In this document: positions 8,411 through 17,931 of the stretch, in pieces | Layout: each line of letters starts with the position of its first letter | Numbering within the stretch: the stretch's first letter is position 1 | Assembly: GCF_019429485.1 (NCBI RefSeq) | Contig: NZ_JAHXZN010000002.1 | Location: forward strand, 455,401-519,400 | Origin: Sphingomonas citri | GTDB taxonomy: Bacteria > Pseudomonadota > Alphaproteobacteria > Sphingomonadales > Sphingomonadaceae | Length of the DNA stretch: 64,000 nt | Reading direction: 5' to 3' | Notes under the pieces: generated by a model | Told to the model about the DNA's origin: nothing | What the model saw: the letters and a program-made list of their open reading frames with translations, nothing else | Database searches by the model: none | Position numbers and translations under genes: made by a program

Positions 8411-9703
8411 TCATCCCTTCACCTCCAACCGCGGCACCAGCAGGTGCACCAGCAGCAGCGCCAGCAGATAGGCGCTGCCCGCCCAGACGAATACCGGCAG
8501 GTAGCTCCCTACCCGCTCCAGCACCTCGCCGACGTAGCGCGCCATGATCATGCCGCCGACCGCGCCCGCGGCGCCGCCGATCCCCATCACCGAGGCGACC
8601 GAGCGCGACGGGAAGGTGTCCGACACCATCGTGTAGAGGTTGCTCGACCAGCCCTGGTGCGCCGCCGCCGCCACGCCGATGATCGCCACCGCCGCCCACA
8701 GGCTCGACACGGTCGAGGCGAAGAAGATCGGCAGCACCAGGATCGCGCTCGCCAGCAGCGCCAGCTTGCGCCCGGCGTTGACGCTATAGCCGCGCTTGAT
8801 CAGCCAGGACGAGAGCCACCCGCCGCCGATGCTGCCGACATCGGCGAGCAGATAGACCGCGATCAGCGGCGGGCCGAAGGTCTTGAGGTCGAGCCCGTGG
8901 CGCTTGGCGAAGAAGTCGGGCAGCCAGAACAGGAACAGGTACCAGACCGGGTCGGTCAGGAACTTGGCGACGACGAAGGCCCAGGTGCCGCGGTGGCGGA
9001 AGAGCGACGCCCAGGACGGCCGCGGCGCCGCGGCGTTGAGCTCGTCGGCGTGCTGGTCCGAGGTGATATAGGCCAGTTCCTCGGGCGAGACGCGCGGGTG
9101 CTGCGCGGGCGCGCGATAGAAAGCGAGCCACGCCGCCAGCCAGGCGAACCCCAGCAGCCCGGTGATGATGAAGGCGGCCTGCCAGCCGTAGCTGATGGCG
9201 ATGATCGGCACGACGATCGGCGTCGCGATCGCGCCGACATTGGCGCCGGCGTTGAGGATGCCCGCGGCGAGCGCGCGCTCCTTCTTCGGGAACCACTCGG
9301 CGACCGACTTGATCGCGGCCGGGAAGTTGGCGGACTCGCCCAGCCCCAGGGCGAAGCGGGCCAGCGCGAACCCGCCCGGGCTGCGTGCGAGCGCGTGGAA
9401 CAGCGCGGCGAGGCTCCACACCGTGATCGCCGCGGCATAGCCGATCTTGGAGCCGATCCGATCGATCACCGCGCCCGAGACCAGCAGTCCGATCCCATAG
9501 GCCGCCTGAAACCAGAAGACGATCATGCCATAATCGACCTCGGTCCAGCCCAGCTCGGTCTGCAAGGTCGGCTTGAGGATGCCGATGATCTGACGGTCGA
9601 TGTAATTGATCGTGGTGGCGAAGAAGAGCAGGGCGCAGATCACCCAGCGCACGCGCCCGCGCGGCGCCACCGCCGGCGGACTCATCTCAGCTGCTGAACT
9701 CAC
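8411..9703 (-). CDS. MFS transporter, hexuronate (ExuT-like)
   Basis: A 430-residue inner-membrane carrier of the anion:cation symporter branch of the major facilitator superfamily. It has INYIDRQIIG in helix 1, an FQAAYGIGLLVSG helix, the D-R-x-G loop (VIDRIGSKIG), and the LGLGESANFPAAIKSVAEWFPKKERA signature of the hexuronate/ACS group. Twelve hydrophobic stretches are visible. The GTG start at 9703 is favoured because a GGGGAGGG site sits just upstream; ATG at 9685 is an alternative. It lies 38 bases after uxuB on the same strand and so probably imports glucuronate for the uxuA-uxaC-uxuB enzymes. Confidence 0.88.
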   Translation of the reverse strand: MSSAAEMSPPAVAPRGRVRWVICALLFFATTINYIDRQIIGILKPTLQTELGWTEVDYGMIVFWFQAAYGIGLLVSGAVIDRIGSKIGYAAAITVWSLAALFHALARSPGGFALARFALGLGESANFPAAIKSVAEWFPKKERALAAGILNAGANVGAIATPIVVPIIAISYGWQAAFIITGLLGFAWLAAWLAFYRAPAQHPRVSPEELAYITSDQHADELNAAAPRPSWASLFRHRGTWAFVVAKFLTDPVWYLFLFWLPDFFAKRHGLDLKTFGPPLIAVYLLADVGSIGGGWLSSWLIKRGYSVNAGRKLALLASAILVLPIFFASTVSSLWAAVAIIGVAAAAHQGWSSNLYTMVSDTFPSRSVASVMGIGGAAGAVGGMIMARYVGEVLERVGSYLPVFVWAGSAYLLALLLVHLLVPRLEVKG

Positions 9704-9741
9704 TCGACCCTCCCCGGGGCGACACCCGCCGCCCGCTTGAT

Positions 9742-11136
9742 TCAACCCTCGCGCAGCCCCGCGTGCAGCGCCGCGCGGTCTTCCGCGTCGGCCTGCCAGT
9801 GATCAGCGAACAGCCCGCGCTCGCCGAAGAGCGCCGCGACGATCCCGTGCTCGCCAACCTCACGCCACAGGGCCGCGAGCTGCTCCGCCATAGGATCGTT
9901 GACCGGCGCGCCGTTGCCGCGGACGTGGCGCAGCCACGCCGCCAGCGCGGTCAGGATCGCCGGGCAGCGCCGCCCCTCCGCGGCATTGGCGCGCAGGGTC
10001 GCGAGCCAGCGCTGCGGGATCTTCTGCGAGCCATCCATCGCGATCTGGATCAGCGCGTGCGGCAGCGCCGGGTTGGTGAAGCGCGCAAGCAACGCGTCGG
10101 CATAGGCGCCCAGGTCCTGCCCCGGCGCCGCGGTGAGGCTGGCAGCGGCCTCGTCGCGCATCAGTCGCTCGACCGTGGCGCGGATCGCGGGATCGGCCAC
10201 CGCCTGATGGACGAACTGATGACCGCGCTCCAGCCCGAGGTAGGCGAGCGCGGAGTGTGCGCCGTTGAGCATGCGCAGCTTGGCGAATTCGTATGGCGCG
10301 ACGTCGGCGACCAGTTGGGCGCCGGCCAGCTCCCAGCGCGGGCGGCGTGTCGCGAACTTGTCCTCGATCACCCACTGCATGAAGGGCTCGGTGGTCACCG
10401 CGGCGGCGTCGTACAGGCCGATTGCGGCGGCGGTGCGCTCCAGGTCGGCCTCGCGCGCGGCCGGGACGATGCGGTCGACCATCGTCGACGGGCAGGCGCA
10501 CTCCGCCTCGAACCACGCGCGCAGGCCGGGATCGGTGCGATCGAGCCAGGCGCCGAGCGAGGCCGCGAGCGCGGCGCCGTTGTGCGCGAGATTGTCGCAG
10601 CTCACCAGCGTGAGGCCGCCGGCGCCGGCGCCGCGGCGATCCGCGAGCGCACGCGCGAGATGATGGTAGATCGTGCCGCCCGCCGCCTCGACCGAGGCGA
10701 TGTCGAGCGCGCCGTCGGGGCCGCGGTGATAGCCTTTCTCGGTGACGGTCAGCGTGACGAGCGAGGTGGTCGGCGCGGCGAGCGAGGCGCGCAGCCGCTC
10801 GCCGTCGCGCGGCGCCACCAGCATCTCGCGCAGCGCGCCGACCAGCGCGATCCGCTCGCCCGCGGCGGAGCGCTGCGTCACCGTGTAGAGCCCGTCCTGC
10901 GGCAGCAGCGCCTCGGCCACCGCGGGCGAGCGCAGCGACACGCCGGTGATCGCGAAATCGCGATCGCCCGCCGACATCGCCGCGTCGGTGTAGACCGCCT
11001 GGTGCGCGCGGTGGAAGGCGCCGAGCCCCAGGTGGACGATCCCGGTCCGTTGCACCGCGCGGTCGTAGCCGGGGCGCTCGACGCTCGCGGGCAGCCGATC
11101 GACGGTGGCCGGCGACAGCCGCTCCGCGCCGCTCAC
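9742..11136 (-). CDS. uxuB: Fructuronate reductase / mannitol dehydrogenase family
   Basis: A 464-residue NAD-dependent oxidoreductase of the long-chain mannitol dehydrogenase family. It has the Rossmann start GIVHLGLGAFHRAHQA, a TVTEKGYH strand, SCDNLAHNG, a MVDRIVPA motif, EPFMQWVIED, and the catalytic region YEFAKLRMLNGAHSALAYLG (Lys, Asn and His). In this pathway it reduces D-fructuronate to D-mannonate. The GTG start at 11136 overlaps the uxaC stop by four bases (GTGA), showing translational coupling; an open frame reaching further upstream only shadows uxaC. Neighbours UxaC and UxuA make fructuronate the likely substrate rather than mannitol or tagaturonate. Confidence 0.9.
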   Translation of the reverse strand: MSGAERLSPATVDRLPASVERPGYDRAVQRTGIVHLGLGAFHRAHQAVYTDAAMSAGDRDFAITGVSLRSPAVAEALLPQDGLYTVTQRSAAGERIALVGALREMLVAPRDGERLRASLAAPTTSLVTLTVTEKGYHRGPDGALDIASVEAAGGTIYHHLARALADRRGAGAGGLTLVSCDNLAHNGAALAASLGAWLDRTDPGLRAWFEAECACPSTMVDRIVPAAREADLERTAAAIGLYDAAAVTTEPFMQWVIEDKFATRRPRWELAGAQLVADVAPYEFAKLRMLNGAHSALAYLGLERGHQFVHQAVADPAIRATVERLMRDEAAASLTAAPGQDLGAYADALLARFTNPALPHALIQIAMDGSQKIPQRWLATLRANAAEGRRCPAILTALAAWLRHVRGNGAPVNDPMAEQLAALWREVGEHGIVAALFGERGLFADHWQADAEDRAALHAGLREG

Positions 11137-12545
11137 AGCTTGTAGGCCTTGCGCACCAGCCCGACGGTGAGATCGCGCGCCAGCTCGGCCGCCTCCCAAT
11201 CTTCCAGCCGATGCTCGGCGACGAGCCGCGCGAGATAATGGCAGTCGATCCGCCGCGCGACGTCGTGCCGCGCCGGGATCGAGAGGAAGGCGCGCGTGTC
11301 GTCGTTGAACCCGACGGTGTTGTAGAAGCCCGCGGTCTCGGTGGTCATCTCGCGGTAGCGCATCATGCCCTCGGGCGAATCGTGGAACCACCACGCCGGC
11401 CCCAGCCGCAGGCACGGGTAATGGCCGGCGAGCGGCGCCAGCTCGCGCGCGTAGGTGGTCTCGTCGAGCGTGAAGAGGATCAGCGTGAAGCGCGGGTCGT
11501 TCCCCACGACGTCGAGCAGCGGCTGGAGCGCGCTCACGAAATCGGCGCGCATCGGGATGTCGGCACCCTTGTCGCGGCCGTGGCTCGCGAACAGCTGGCG
11601 GTTGTGGTTGCGGAAGGAGCCGGGATGCAGCTGCATCACCATGCCGTCCTCGACGCTCATCTTCGCCATCTCGGTGAGCATCTGCGCGCGGAACAGCTCG
11701 GCGTCCGCCGCGTCCCAGCCACCGTTCGCGATGCGGCCGAACAGCGCCTCGGCCTCCGCGGCGGAGAGGTTGGCGGTGCGCGCGCTGGGGTGGCCGTGGT
11801 CGGTCGCGGTGGCGCCCGCGGCGCGGAAGTCGGCGCGGCGCTTGCGATGCGCCGCGAGATAGCCCTGCCAGCTCCACACGTCCTCGCCGGTCAGCTCGGC
11901 GAAGCGCGCCATCGCCGGCTGGAACTGCTCGTGCTCGACGTCGATTACGCCGTCGGGGCGATAGGTCGTGACGACGCGTCCGCCCCAGCCCGACTCGCGG
12001 ATCCGACGATGCGACTCGAGCGGATCGTCGGCACCCTCGGTGGTGGCGAGGAACTCGATGCCGAACCGGTCGAACAGCGCGCGCGCGCGGAAGGCGGGCG
12101 TCGCCAGCTGCTCGTTTATACGATCATAGTATAGGTCGGCGGTGCCAGCCTCCAACGCGACGTCGAAGCCGAACACCTCGGCGAAGACATGGTCGAGCCA
12201 CAGCCGCGACGGCGTGCCGCGGAAGAGGTGGTAATGATCCGCGAAGACGCGCCACGCCGCGCGCGGGTCGGTCGCGGGCGTGCCCGCGCGCGAGGGGATG
12301 GCGAGATCGTCGAGCGCGACGCCCTGCGAGTAGAGCATGCGGAAGACGTAGTGATCGGGCGCGAGCAGCAGCTCGGTCGCGTTCTGCCAGCGCGAATCCT
12401 CGGCGAACCAGCGCGGATCGGTGTGCCCGTGCGGGCTGACGATCGGCAGTCCGCCGACCTCGGCATAGAGCGCGCGCGCGATGTCGCGCTGGGTCGAATC
12501 GCTCGGGAACAGCCGGTCGGGGTGGAGGCGGAGCGCTCGGGTCAT
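11133..12545 (-). CDS. uxaC: Uronate (glucuronate) isomerase
   Basis: A 470-residue metal-dependent isomerase of the amidohydrolase fold, converting D-glucuronate to D-fructuronate (and galacturonate to tagaturonate). It has the early metal-binding stretch PIVSPHGHTDPRWF, then WLDHVFAEVFGF, TTEGADDPLESH, MQLHPGSFRNHN, and the late GFNDDTRAFLSIPARHDVARR. Length equals the family norm. The H-G-H metal motif differs slightly from the H-C-H of E. coli UxaC, as in the divergent uronate isomerase subgroup. Its ATG overlaps the uxuA stop (ATGA) and its stop overlaps the uxuB start, so the three enzymes form one coupled unit. Confidence 0.95.
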   Translation of the reverse strand: MTRALRLHPDRLFPSDSTQRDIARALYAEVGGLPIVSPHGHTDPRWFAEDSRWQNATELLLAPDHYVFRMLYSQGVALDDLAIPSRAGTPATDPRAAWRVFADHYHLFRGTPSRLWLDHVFAEVFGFDVALEAGTADLYYDRINEQLATPAFRARALFDRFGIEFLATTEGADDPLESHRRIRESGWGGRVVTTYRPDGVIDVEHEQFQPAMARFAELTGEDVWSWQGYLAAHRKRRADFRAAGATATDHGHPSARTANLSAAEAEALFGRIANGGWDAADAELFRAQMLTEMAKMSVEDGMVMQLHPGSFRNHNRQLFASHGRDKGADIPMRADFVSALQPLLDVVGNDPRFTLILFTLDETTYARELAPLAGHYPCLRLGPAWWFHDSPEGMMRYREMTTETAGFYNTVGFNDDTRAFLSIPARHDVARRIDCHYLARLVAEHRLEDWEAAELARDLTVGLVRKAYKL

Positions 12546-13738
12546 GCCAGCGCCCCCGCGCGCGCGTCGGCGGTGGCGTGCGCGACGCCGCGCTCCACGC
12601 CGCGCAGCTCGGCGAGCCCGCGCATCCGGCCGAGCAGCGAGTAGCCGGGATTGGTCACGCGCGAGAGGTCGTCGAGCATCTGGTGTCCGTGATCGGGTCG
12701 CATCGGGATCGAGCGATTCTCGCGCTGCTGGAGGCGGTGGACCGCGGCGACGATCGCGGTCATGCCCGCGTCGCCCTCGAGGTGCGCCGCCTCATGGAAC
12801 GTTCCCCCGCGCGCGTCGCCGCCTTCGCGCTGGACCGAGCGGAGGTGGAGGAAGCCGATCCGATCGCCCAGCCGGTCGACCATGCCGGGCAGATCGTTGT
12901 CGGGTCGCGCCCCGAACGAGCCGGCGCAGAAGCAGAGGCCGTTGGCGCGGCTCGGCACGCGCGCGAACAGGTCGGCGACGTCGGCCTCGGTGCTCACCAC
13001 GCGCGGCAGGCCGAAGAGCGCGAAGGGCGGGTCGTCGGGATGGACCACCAGATGCAGGCCGAGCTCCTCCGCCACCGGGCAGACCGCCTCGAGGAAGGCG
13101 ACGTGATGGGCGTGGAGCGCGGCGGCATCCACCCCATCATAGGTCGCGAGCGCGGCGCGAAAGTCCTCGATCGAGAAGCTCTCCTCGCTGCCCGGCAGGC
13201 CGGCGATGATGTTGCGTGTCAGTCGGCGGCGCGCGTCCTCGTCCATGCCGGCGAGGCGGCGCTCGGCGCGCTCGACCAGGTCGGCGGCATAGTCGCGCTC
13301 GGCGCCGTCGCGGCGCAGCAGGAAGAGGTCGAAGGCGGCGGCCGCCTCATGTTCGTAGCGCAGCGCGCGCGCGCCGTCGGGCAATTCCCAGCCGAGGTCG
13401 GTGCGCGTCCAGTCGAGCACCGGCATGAAATTATAGGTGACGACGCGGATGCCCGCGGCGGCGAGATGGCGAAGGCTGGTGCGATAGGCGTCGACCAGCT
13501 CGTCCCAGCGCGGCCCGCGCGTCTTGATCTCCTCGTGGACGGGCAGGCTCTCCACCACCGTCCAGCCGAGCCCCGCCGCGGCGATCGTGGCGCGCCGCTC
13601 GGCGATCGCCGCCGCGCTCCACACGGCGCCGTTGGGCACCTCGTGCAGCGCGGTGACGACCTCGGTCGCGCCGGTCTGGCGGATGTCGCGCAGCGCGACC
13701 GGGTCGGACGGCCCGAACCAGCGCATCGTCTGCGTCAT
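12542..13738 (-). CDS. uxuA: Mannonate dehydratase
   Basis: Converts D-mannonate to 2-keto-3-deoxy-D-gluconate. The 398-residue chain starts MTQTMRWFGPSDPVALRDIR, very like family members, and carries TYNFMPVLDWTRTDL, the metal-site stretch LGLHLVVHPDDPPF, GLCFCAGSFGA, FLHLRSV, FHEAAHLEGD and the C-terminal RPDHGHQ motif. I chose the start at 13738 by family length; an ATG at 13768 has a better GAGGA site and would add ten residues. It lies 70 bases downstream of the TonB receptor on the same strand and overlaps uxaC by four bases. No KDG kinase or KDPG aldolase is present in the window, so later steps must be encoded elsewhere. Confidence 0.94.
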   Translation of the reverse strand: MTQTMRWFGPSDPVALRDIRQTGATEVVTALHEVPNGAVWSAAAIAERRATIAAAGLGWTVVESLPVHEEIKTRGPRWDELVDAYRTSLRHLAAAGIRVVTYNFMPVLDWTRTDLGWELPDGARALRYEHEAAAAFDLFLLRRDGAERDYAADLVERAERRLAGMDEDARRRLTRNIIAGLPGSEESFSIEDFRAALATYDGVDAAALHAHHVAFLEAVCPVAEELGLHLVVHPDDPPFALFGLPRVVSTEADVADLFARVPSRANGLCFCAGSFGARPDNDLPGMVDRLGDRIGFLHLRSVQREGGDARGGTFHEAAHLEGDAGMTAIVAAVHRLQQRENRSIPMRPDHGHQMLDDLSRVTNPGYSLLGRMRGLAELRGVERGVAHATADARAGALA

Positions 13739-13808
13739 CCATCGCACCCGCCCGTCGTGTCGCGCCATCCGCCCGTCCTCGCTGTCGCCCCGAAACATCA
13801 TCCGCGGC

Positions 13809-16800
13809 TCAGAACACGAAATTCACCGCCAGCGCAAAGGTGCGGCCGAAATAGGCGGTGTAGAGCGGGTCCTTGCGCACCGTGTCGACGGTGAGCCGGT
13901 TGGTCTCGTTGGTGATGTTCTGCACTTCCGCGATGAGTTTCACGTTCTCGGTCAGGTTGTACGAGGCCGAGGCGTCGACGAAGATCGAACTAGCGTTCGA
14001 GGTGGAGTCCGCGTCGACCGAGCCGCTCGGCACCGCGGTGAGGAAGGACGAGCGATAGTTCACCGTCGAGCGGATGCTGAAGCGGCTGTCCTCATAATAG
14101 AGCGTGCCGCTCGCGGTCTCCGGCGACAGGCCGACCAGCGGCGCGGTGCGCGAGAGCGTCGGGGAGATGATATAGTTGATGTTCGAGCGCACCCGCGTGA
14201 AGTTGCCCAGCGCGCCGAAGTTCTTGAGGAAGCCCGGCAGGAAGGTGAAAGGCAGCTGCACGTTCGCCTCGAAGCCGCGCAGCGGGCCGCCCGGCGTGTT
14301 GTTGCTGCGCTGGACGGTGAACTGATCGCCGGGGCGCAGCTGCGTGCCGTTGAGCAGCGACAGCGGCAGACCGATGTCCTGGAAGGCGACGCTGGCGCTG
14401 GTCGTCTGAATGTAGGTCTCGATGTTCTTGTAGAAATACGCCACCGACAGCAGCGAGCCCGGGCGGAAATACCATTCCAGCGCGGCGTCGAACGTGTTGG
14501 CGCGAATGGGGTCGAGGAACGGGTTGCTGAACGAGGCGGTCTGGATCACCAGGTTGGCCGACCCCGAGGGGATCAGCTGCCCGTAGGACGGCCGCGACAT
14601 CACGCGCGCCGCGGAGAGGCGTGCGATCAGGTCGGGCGTGACGTCCAGCGCCAGGTTCATCGACGGCAGCCAGTCCTCGTAGGAGCGGCCCACCTCGGAA
14701 ATCACGTAGCGCGACGGGTAGGTCGACCCCGCCGGCGCGGCGGTGGTGATGGGGCCGTAGGTATCGAGGCTGGTGTGGACGTAGCGCACGCCCGCGTCGC
14801 CGCGCAGCGTGACCGGCAGGATGTCCTGCGTGTCGAACTTCACCATGAAATAGCCCGACTTGTACTTCTCGTCGACGCCGCCGTAGGTGCCCTTGGCGCA
14901 TTCGATGCTGCAATAGACGTAGCTGTCGAGCCCAACCGCGTCGCGGAACTTGTCCGGATCGATCGAGACGAAGTCCTGCAGCTGGCCGTCGAGATTCTTG
15001 CCGATCCCGGTGGTGGTGAAGGTGATGTCGGCGAGCGAGACGCCGGTCGGCAGCGCCAGCGGGTTGTTGGTGGCGAGCTGGCGCTCGCGCGCGGTATATT
15101 TGTTGGTACGATACTGGCCGCCGAACTGGACGGTGAAGCCCTGCGCCGGCTTCCAGTCGCCGTTGAGCTCGAACGTCTTGCTGACGATCGTGTTGCGGCG
15201 GATGAAGTTGGAGAGCTGCCCGCGCTGGTCGCCGTTGGCGAGCGGCGGGCCGTATTGGAACAGGGTCGGGTCGGTCGTGTCGATGCCGTAGCCGATCTTG
15301 GGAATGTCGGGATTGTCGCGGAAGTCGATCGACCAATTGCGGCTGTCGTTCGAGTCGATCGCCACCTGCAGGCGGTTCACGTCCAGTCGCGATTCGTTGA
15401 TGCCGGCGAGACCGAACACGCGGAAGCTGTCGGAGAAGCGATGGTCGAAGTTGAAATTGGCCTGCTTATACTCGGAGGTGAAGCGCTCGCTCTGCATCTC
15501 CGAGCGCAGGTCGACGCCGTCGAACAGGCCGTGGATCAGCGAGCCATTGTCATCGACCTCGATCTCGCGCACCGAGGTGAGCGGCTGGCCGTTGTTCGAG
15601 ATCGCGCGGCCGAACGAGCGCGCGTCGAAATAGGTGTCGAGCCGGTCGACCTTGAAGCGCGAGTAGAGCCCGTCGAGCGAGATGTCGGTATTGTCGCTCG
15701 GCTTCCACTGGAAGGTCAGCGAACCGGCGAGACGCTGCTGGTCCTGGCTGCTGCGCACCGGGCGCGGCAGGCGCGGCAGGTAGACGCCGCCGCCCGGCCG
15801 GCCGTTCACGCCGGTGCGGCTCATGATGTAATCATAGGTCGCCTGGTTGCCGGTGCGCGGGTTGTTGGTGCTGCAATTGTTGGCGTCCGAGCCGATCGAG
15901 GCGCCGCTCGGCTGGGTATAACCGACGCCGGGGCTGGTCACCGCGCCGCCCTTATAAGTGTAGCCCACGGGCGTGCAGAAGGGGAAGATCACGCCCGCGT
16001 TGGCGCTGCCGGTCGGCTGGGCCAGGCCGTAGACCGTGGTCGGCACGACATCGACCGCCGAATAGGCATATTCGTCGATACGGCGCTTCGAATAGGCCAC
16101 GCTGGCGAGCACGCCGAACGTGTCGCCGAACTGCTTGGAAACGAGCGCCGACAGGCGCGGGTCGACGTCCTTCTTGATGTCGTTGTAGATCCCGCGCGCG
16201 GTGCCGGAGAAGACGAACGACTTCTTCTGGTCGAACGGCTTAGGGGCGCGGAGGTCGACCGTCGCGCCGAGCGAGCCCTCCTCGACGTCGGCCGAGGTGG
16301 TCTTGCGCACCGACAGCGCCGAGAAGATCTCGGTCGGGAAGGTCACGAAGTCGAACGAGCGGCCGGTGGCGACGCCGCCGCGGATGTCGCTGCCGCTGAC
16401 CTGCGACACGCCCTCCATGCCGTTGATGCGGACGCGCGTGAACTGCGCGCCGAGGCCGCGCACCGAGATGTTGCGCCCCTCGCCGCCGTCGCCGCGGGAC
16501 AGCGCCACGCCGGGGATGCGCTGCATCGACTCGGCGAGGTTCGAATCGGGGAACTTGCCGATGTCCTCGGCGACGATGCTGTCGACCGCGGCGGTCTCGG
16601 CGCGCTTCTGGTTGAGCGCGCTGTTGAGCGAGGCGCGGAAGCCGGTGACGACGATGTCGTTGATCTGCGCCTCGCCGCCTTCCTGCACGGGCGATTGCGT
16701 GCCCTGCGCGTCGGTCGCGGGGGGAGCGGCGGGGGCGCCGGCGGAGACGACGTCGCCGGTGGCGGAGGGTGGCGGCTGGTCCTGCGACGTGGCCTGTGCG

Positions 16801-16874
16801 GCGGCGGCGCCCGCGATCAGCGCAGCGAACGCGCTCGACGACACGAACAGAGCGCATTTGTGGCGACGGTGCAT
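13809..16874 (-). CDS. TonB-dependent receptor, uronate-locus type
   Basis: A 1021-residue outer-membrane receptor. Its signal peptide (about residues 1-26, ending AAAAQA) is followed by a Pro/Ala-rich linker, a TonB-box-like INDIVVTGFRASL at about residue 70, and the plug. The plug carries VDSIVAEDIGKFPDSNLAESMQRIPGV and NISVRGLGAQFTRVRINGM, marks of the large carbohydrate-type receptors of sphingomonads and Caulobacter. The barrel ends in the aromatic FALAVNFVF. The start at 16874 has a GAGAGGGGA site. It is first in a minus-strand group with uxuA, uxaC, uxuB and the MFS carrier and has a predicted GntR operator upstream, so it probably takes up uronates or oligouronides. Confidence 0.92.
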   Translation of the reverse strand: MHRRHKCALFVSSSAFAALIAGAAAAQATSQDQPPPSATGDVVSAGAPAAPPATDAQGTQSPVQEGGEAQINDIVVTGFRASLNSALNQKRAETAAVDSIVAEDIGKFPDSNLAESMQRIPGVALSRGDGGEGRNISVRGLGAQFTRVRINGMEGVSQVSGSDIRGGVATGRSFDFVTFPTEIFSALSVRKTTSADVEEGSLGATVDLRAPKPFDQKKSFVFSGTARGIYNDIKKDVDPRLSALVSKQFGDTFGVLASVAYSKRRIDEYAYSAVDVVPTTVYGLAQPTGSANAGVIFPFCTPVGYTYKGGAVTSPGVGYTQPSGASIGSDANNCSTNNPRTGNQATYDYIMSRTGVNGRPGGGVYLPRLPRPVRSSQDQQRLAGSLTFQWKPSDNTDISLDGLYSRFKVDRLDTYFDARSFGRAISNNGQPLTSVREIEVDDNGSLIHGLFDGVDLRSEMQSERFTSEYKQANFNFDHRFSDSFRVFGLAGINESRLDVNRLQVAIDSNDSRNWSIDFRDNPDIPKIGYGIDTTDPTLFQYGPPLANGDQRGQLSNFIRRNTIVSKTFELNGDWKPAQGFTVQFGGQYRTNKYTARERQLATNNPLALPTGVSLADITFTTTGIGKNLDGQLQDFVSIDPDKFRDAVGLDSYVYCSIECAKGTYGGVDEKYKSGYFMVKFDTQDILPVTLRGDAGVRYVHTSLDTYGPITTAAPAGSTYPSRYVISEVGRSYEDWLPSMNLALDVTPDLIARLSAARVMSRPSYGQLIPSGSANLVIQTASFSNPFLDPIRANTFDAALEWYFRPGSLLSVAYFYKNIETYIQTTSASVAFQDIGLPLSLLNGTQLRPGDQFTVQRSNNTPGGPLRGFEANVQLPFTFLPGFLKNFGALGNFTRVRSNINYIISPTLSRTAPLVGLSPETASGTLYYEDSRFSIRSTVNYRSSFLTAVPSGSVDADSTSNASSIFVDASASYNLTENVKLIAEVQNITNETNRLTVDTVRKDPLYTAYFGRTFALAVNFVF

Positions 16875-16999
16875 GCCCACATCCCCTCTCCAATATGCGC
16901 ACGCTCGTCTCAGGCTCGCTGTGCGCCGGTGGTGCCGCCGCCGTCTGTGCGGCATGCGGTCGATGCGAGAGAGCTAACAGTTGCGAACCTGTCTGGCAA

Positions 17000-17012
17000 C
17001 TGGCCTGACCAG
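17000..17012. promoter_or_regulatory. Predicted GntR/FCD operator, receptor side
   Basis: CTGGCCTGACCAG is an imperfect 13-base palindrome (reverse complement CTGGTCAGGCCAG) in the 188-base gap between the regulator gene and the receptor. It lies 125 bases upstream of the receptor start codon. A near-identical core recurs at 17932-17944 on the other side of the regulator gene. The pattern TGGYCNGRCCA fits the short palindromes bound by FadR-subfamily GntR proteins. Function is inferred. Confidence 0.55.
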
Positions 17013-17062
17013 ATTGTAGGAAAAGGAGTGCTTAATTCCTCCCCGCCCTGAGGGGGGGCTTG

Positions 17063-17797
17063 TTACACCGTCCGCCGCGCCAAAGCGCGGCGGCGCTGGT
17101 CAGTCTCCTTGCGCGCGCGCTCCACCGCTTCGGTCTCGGTGACGTCGAGCAGATAGTCGATGACGCGGCTGAGATGGTCGCGCATGGCGTTGCGCGCGTC
17201 GATCGGCGAGCGCGCCTCCAGCGCGGCGAGAATACGGCCATGCTCGGCGAGCCGGCTCTCGGTGCGGAGGCTCCCCGCCTTCAGCAGCACCTCGCGCGCC
17301 AGTGGCGAGCGGAAGCGCATGTCCCAAAAGTCGGTCACCGCCGAGATGATCACGGCGTTGCCCGTCGCCTCGGCGATGGCGATGTGGAAGCGGCGGTCGG
17401 CGTCCTCCGCCACCTCGTCGCGCGCCATGTCGCTCAGCAGGCCGCGCAACTCGGCGAGCTGCTCGGCGTCGATCTCGGTCGCCGCCACCGCCGCCACCTC
17501 GCCCTCGAGCAGGCGGCGCGCCTCGGTGATCTCGAACGCGCCGATGTCGAGCTCCTGTTCGACGTGCGGCGTCGCGGCGGCGAGCACGAACACGCCCGAG
17601 CCCTTGCGCGCCTCCACCAGCCCCTGCATCTCGAGCGCGATCATCGCCTCGCGGATCGTCGGCCGGCTCACGCCGAACCGCTCGGTCAGGTCGCGCTCGG
17701 CCGGCAGCCGCGCGCCGACGGGATAGACGCCCGCGGCGATGTCGGCGACGATCGACTGCACGATCCTGCGGTACAATTTGCCGCCATGCTCGGCCAC
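17063..17797 (-). CDS. GntR-family (FCD) regulator of the uronate locus
   Basis: A 244-residue repressor. The N-terminal winged helix-turn-helix (about residues 8-75) reads YPVGARLPAERDLTERFGVSRPTIREAMIALEMQGLVEARKGSGVFV. A C-terminal FCD ligand-binding domain (about 90-225) has ARRLLEGEVAAVAA, the metal/ligand residues of DRRFHIAIAEATGN, and EHGRILAALEARSP. This resembles UxuR/ExuR-type regulators that respond to uronates. The start codon is GTG at 17797, preceded by GAGGAG. It sits between the uronate operon and the divergent oxidoreductase cluster, with similar palindromes on both sides, so it may control both units and itself. Confidence 0.9.
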   Translation of the reverse strand: MAEHGGKLYRRIVQSIVADIAAGVYPVGARLPAERDLTERFGVSRPTIREAMIALEMQGLVEARKGSGVFVLAAATPHVEQELDIGAFEITEARRLLEGEVAAVAATEIDAEQLAELRGLLSDMARDEVAEDADRRFHIAIAEATGNAVIISAVTDFWDMRFRSPLAREVLLKAGSLRTESRLAEHGRILAALEARSPIDARNAMRDHLSRVIDYLLDVTETEAVERARKETDQRRRALARRTV

Positions 17798-17931
17798 GCG
17801 CGTCAGCTCCTCAGCGCCGCGACGCGCCCGTTCCGCCGCTCCCGCATCGCGTGTTCCTCGACCTGACGGGCCGGCGCGTCAAGCCTTCTCGGCAGCTCGC
17901 CACGGCAAAATGTCTGACACTGGTCTTGCAT

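Noticed and set aside
11137..11877. A 247-residue N-terminal extension of uxuB
   Set aside because: The frame stays open only by GC bias. It runs inside uxaC, and the conserved family start begins at the GTG overlapping the uxaC stop.
13524..17051. A very long open frame antisense to the receptor and uxuA genes
   Set aside because: High GC leaves long antisense frames open. It lacks domain patterns, is extremely rich in Arg/Val/Asp, and fully overlaps a well-supported receptor and the uxuA start.
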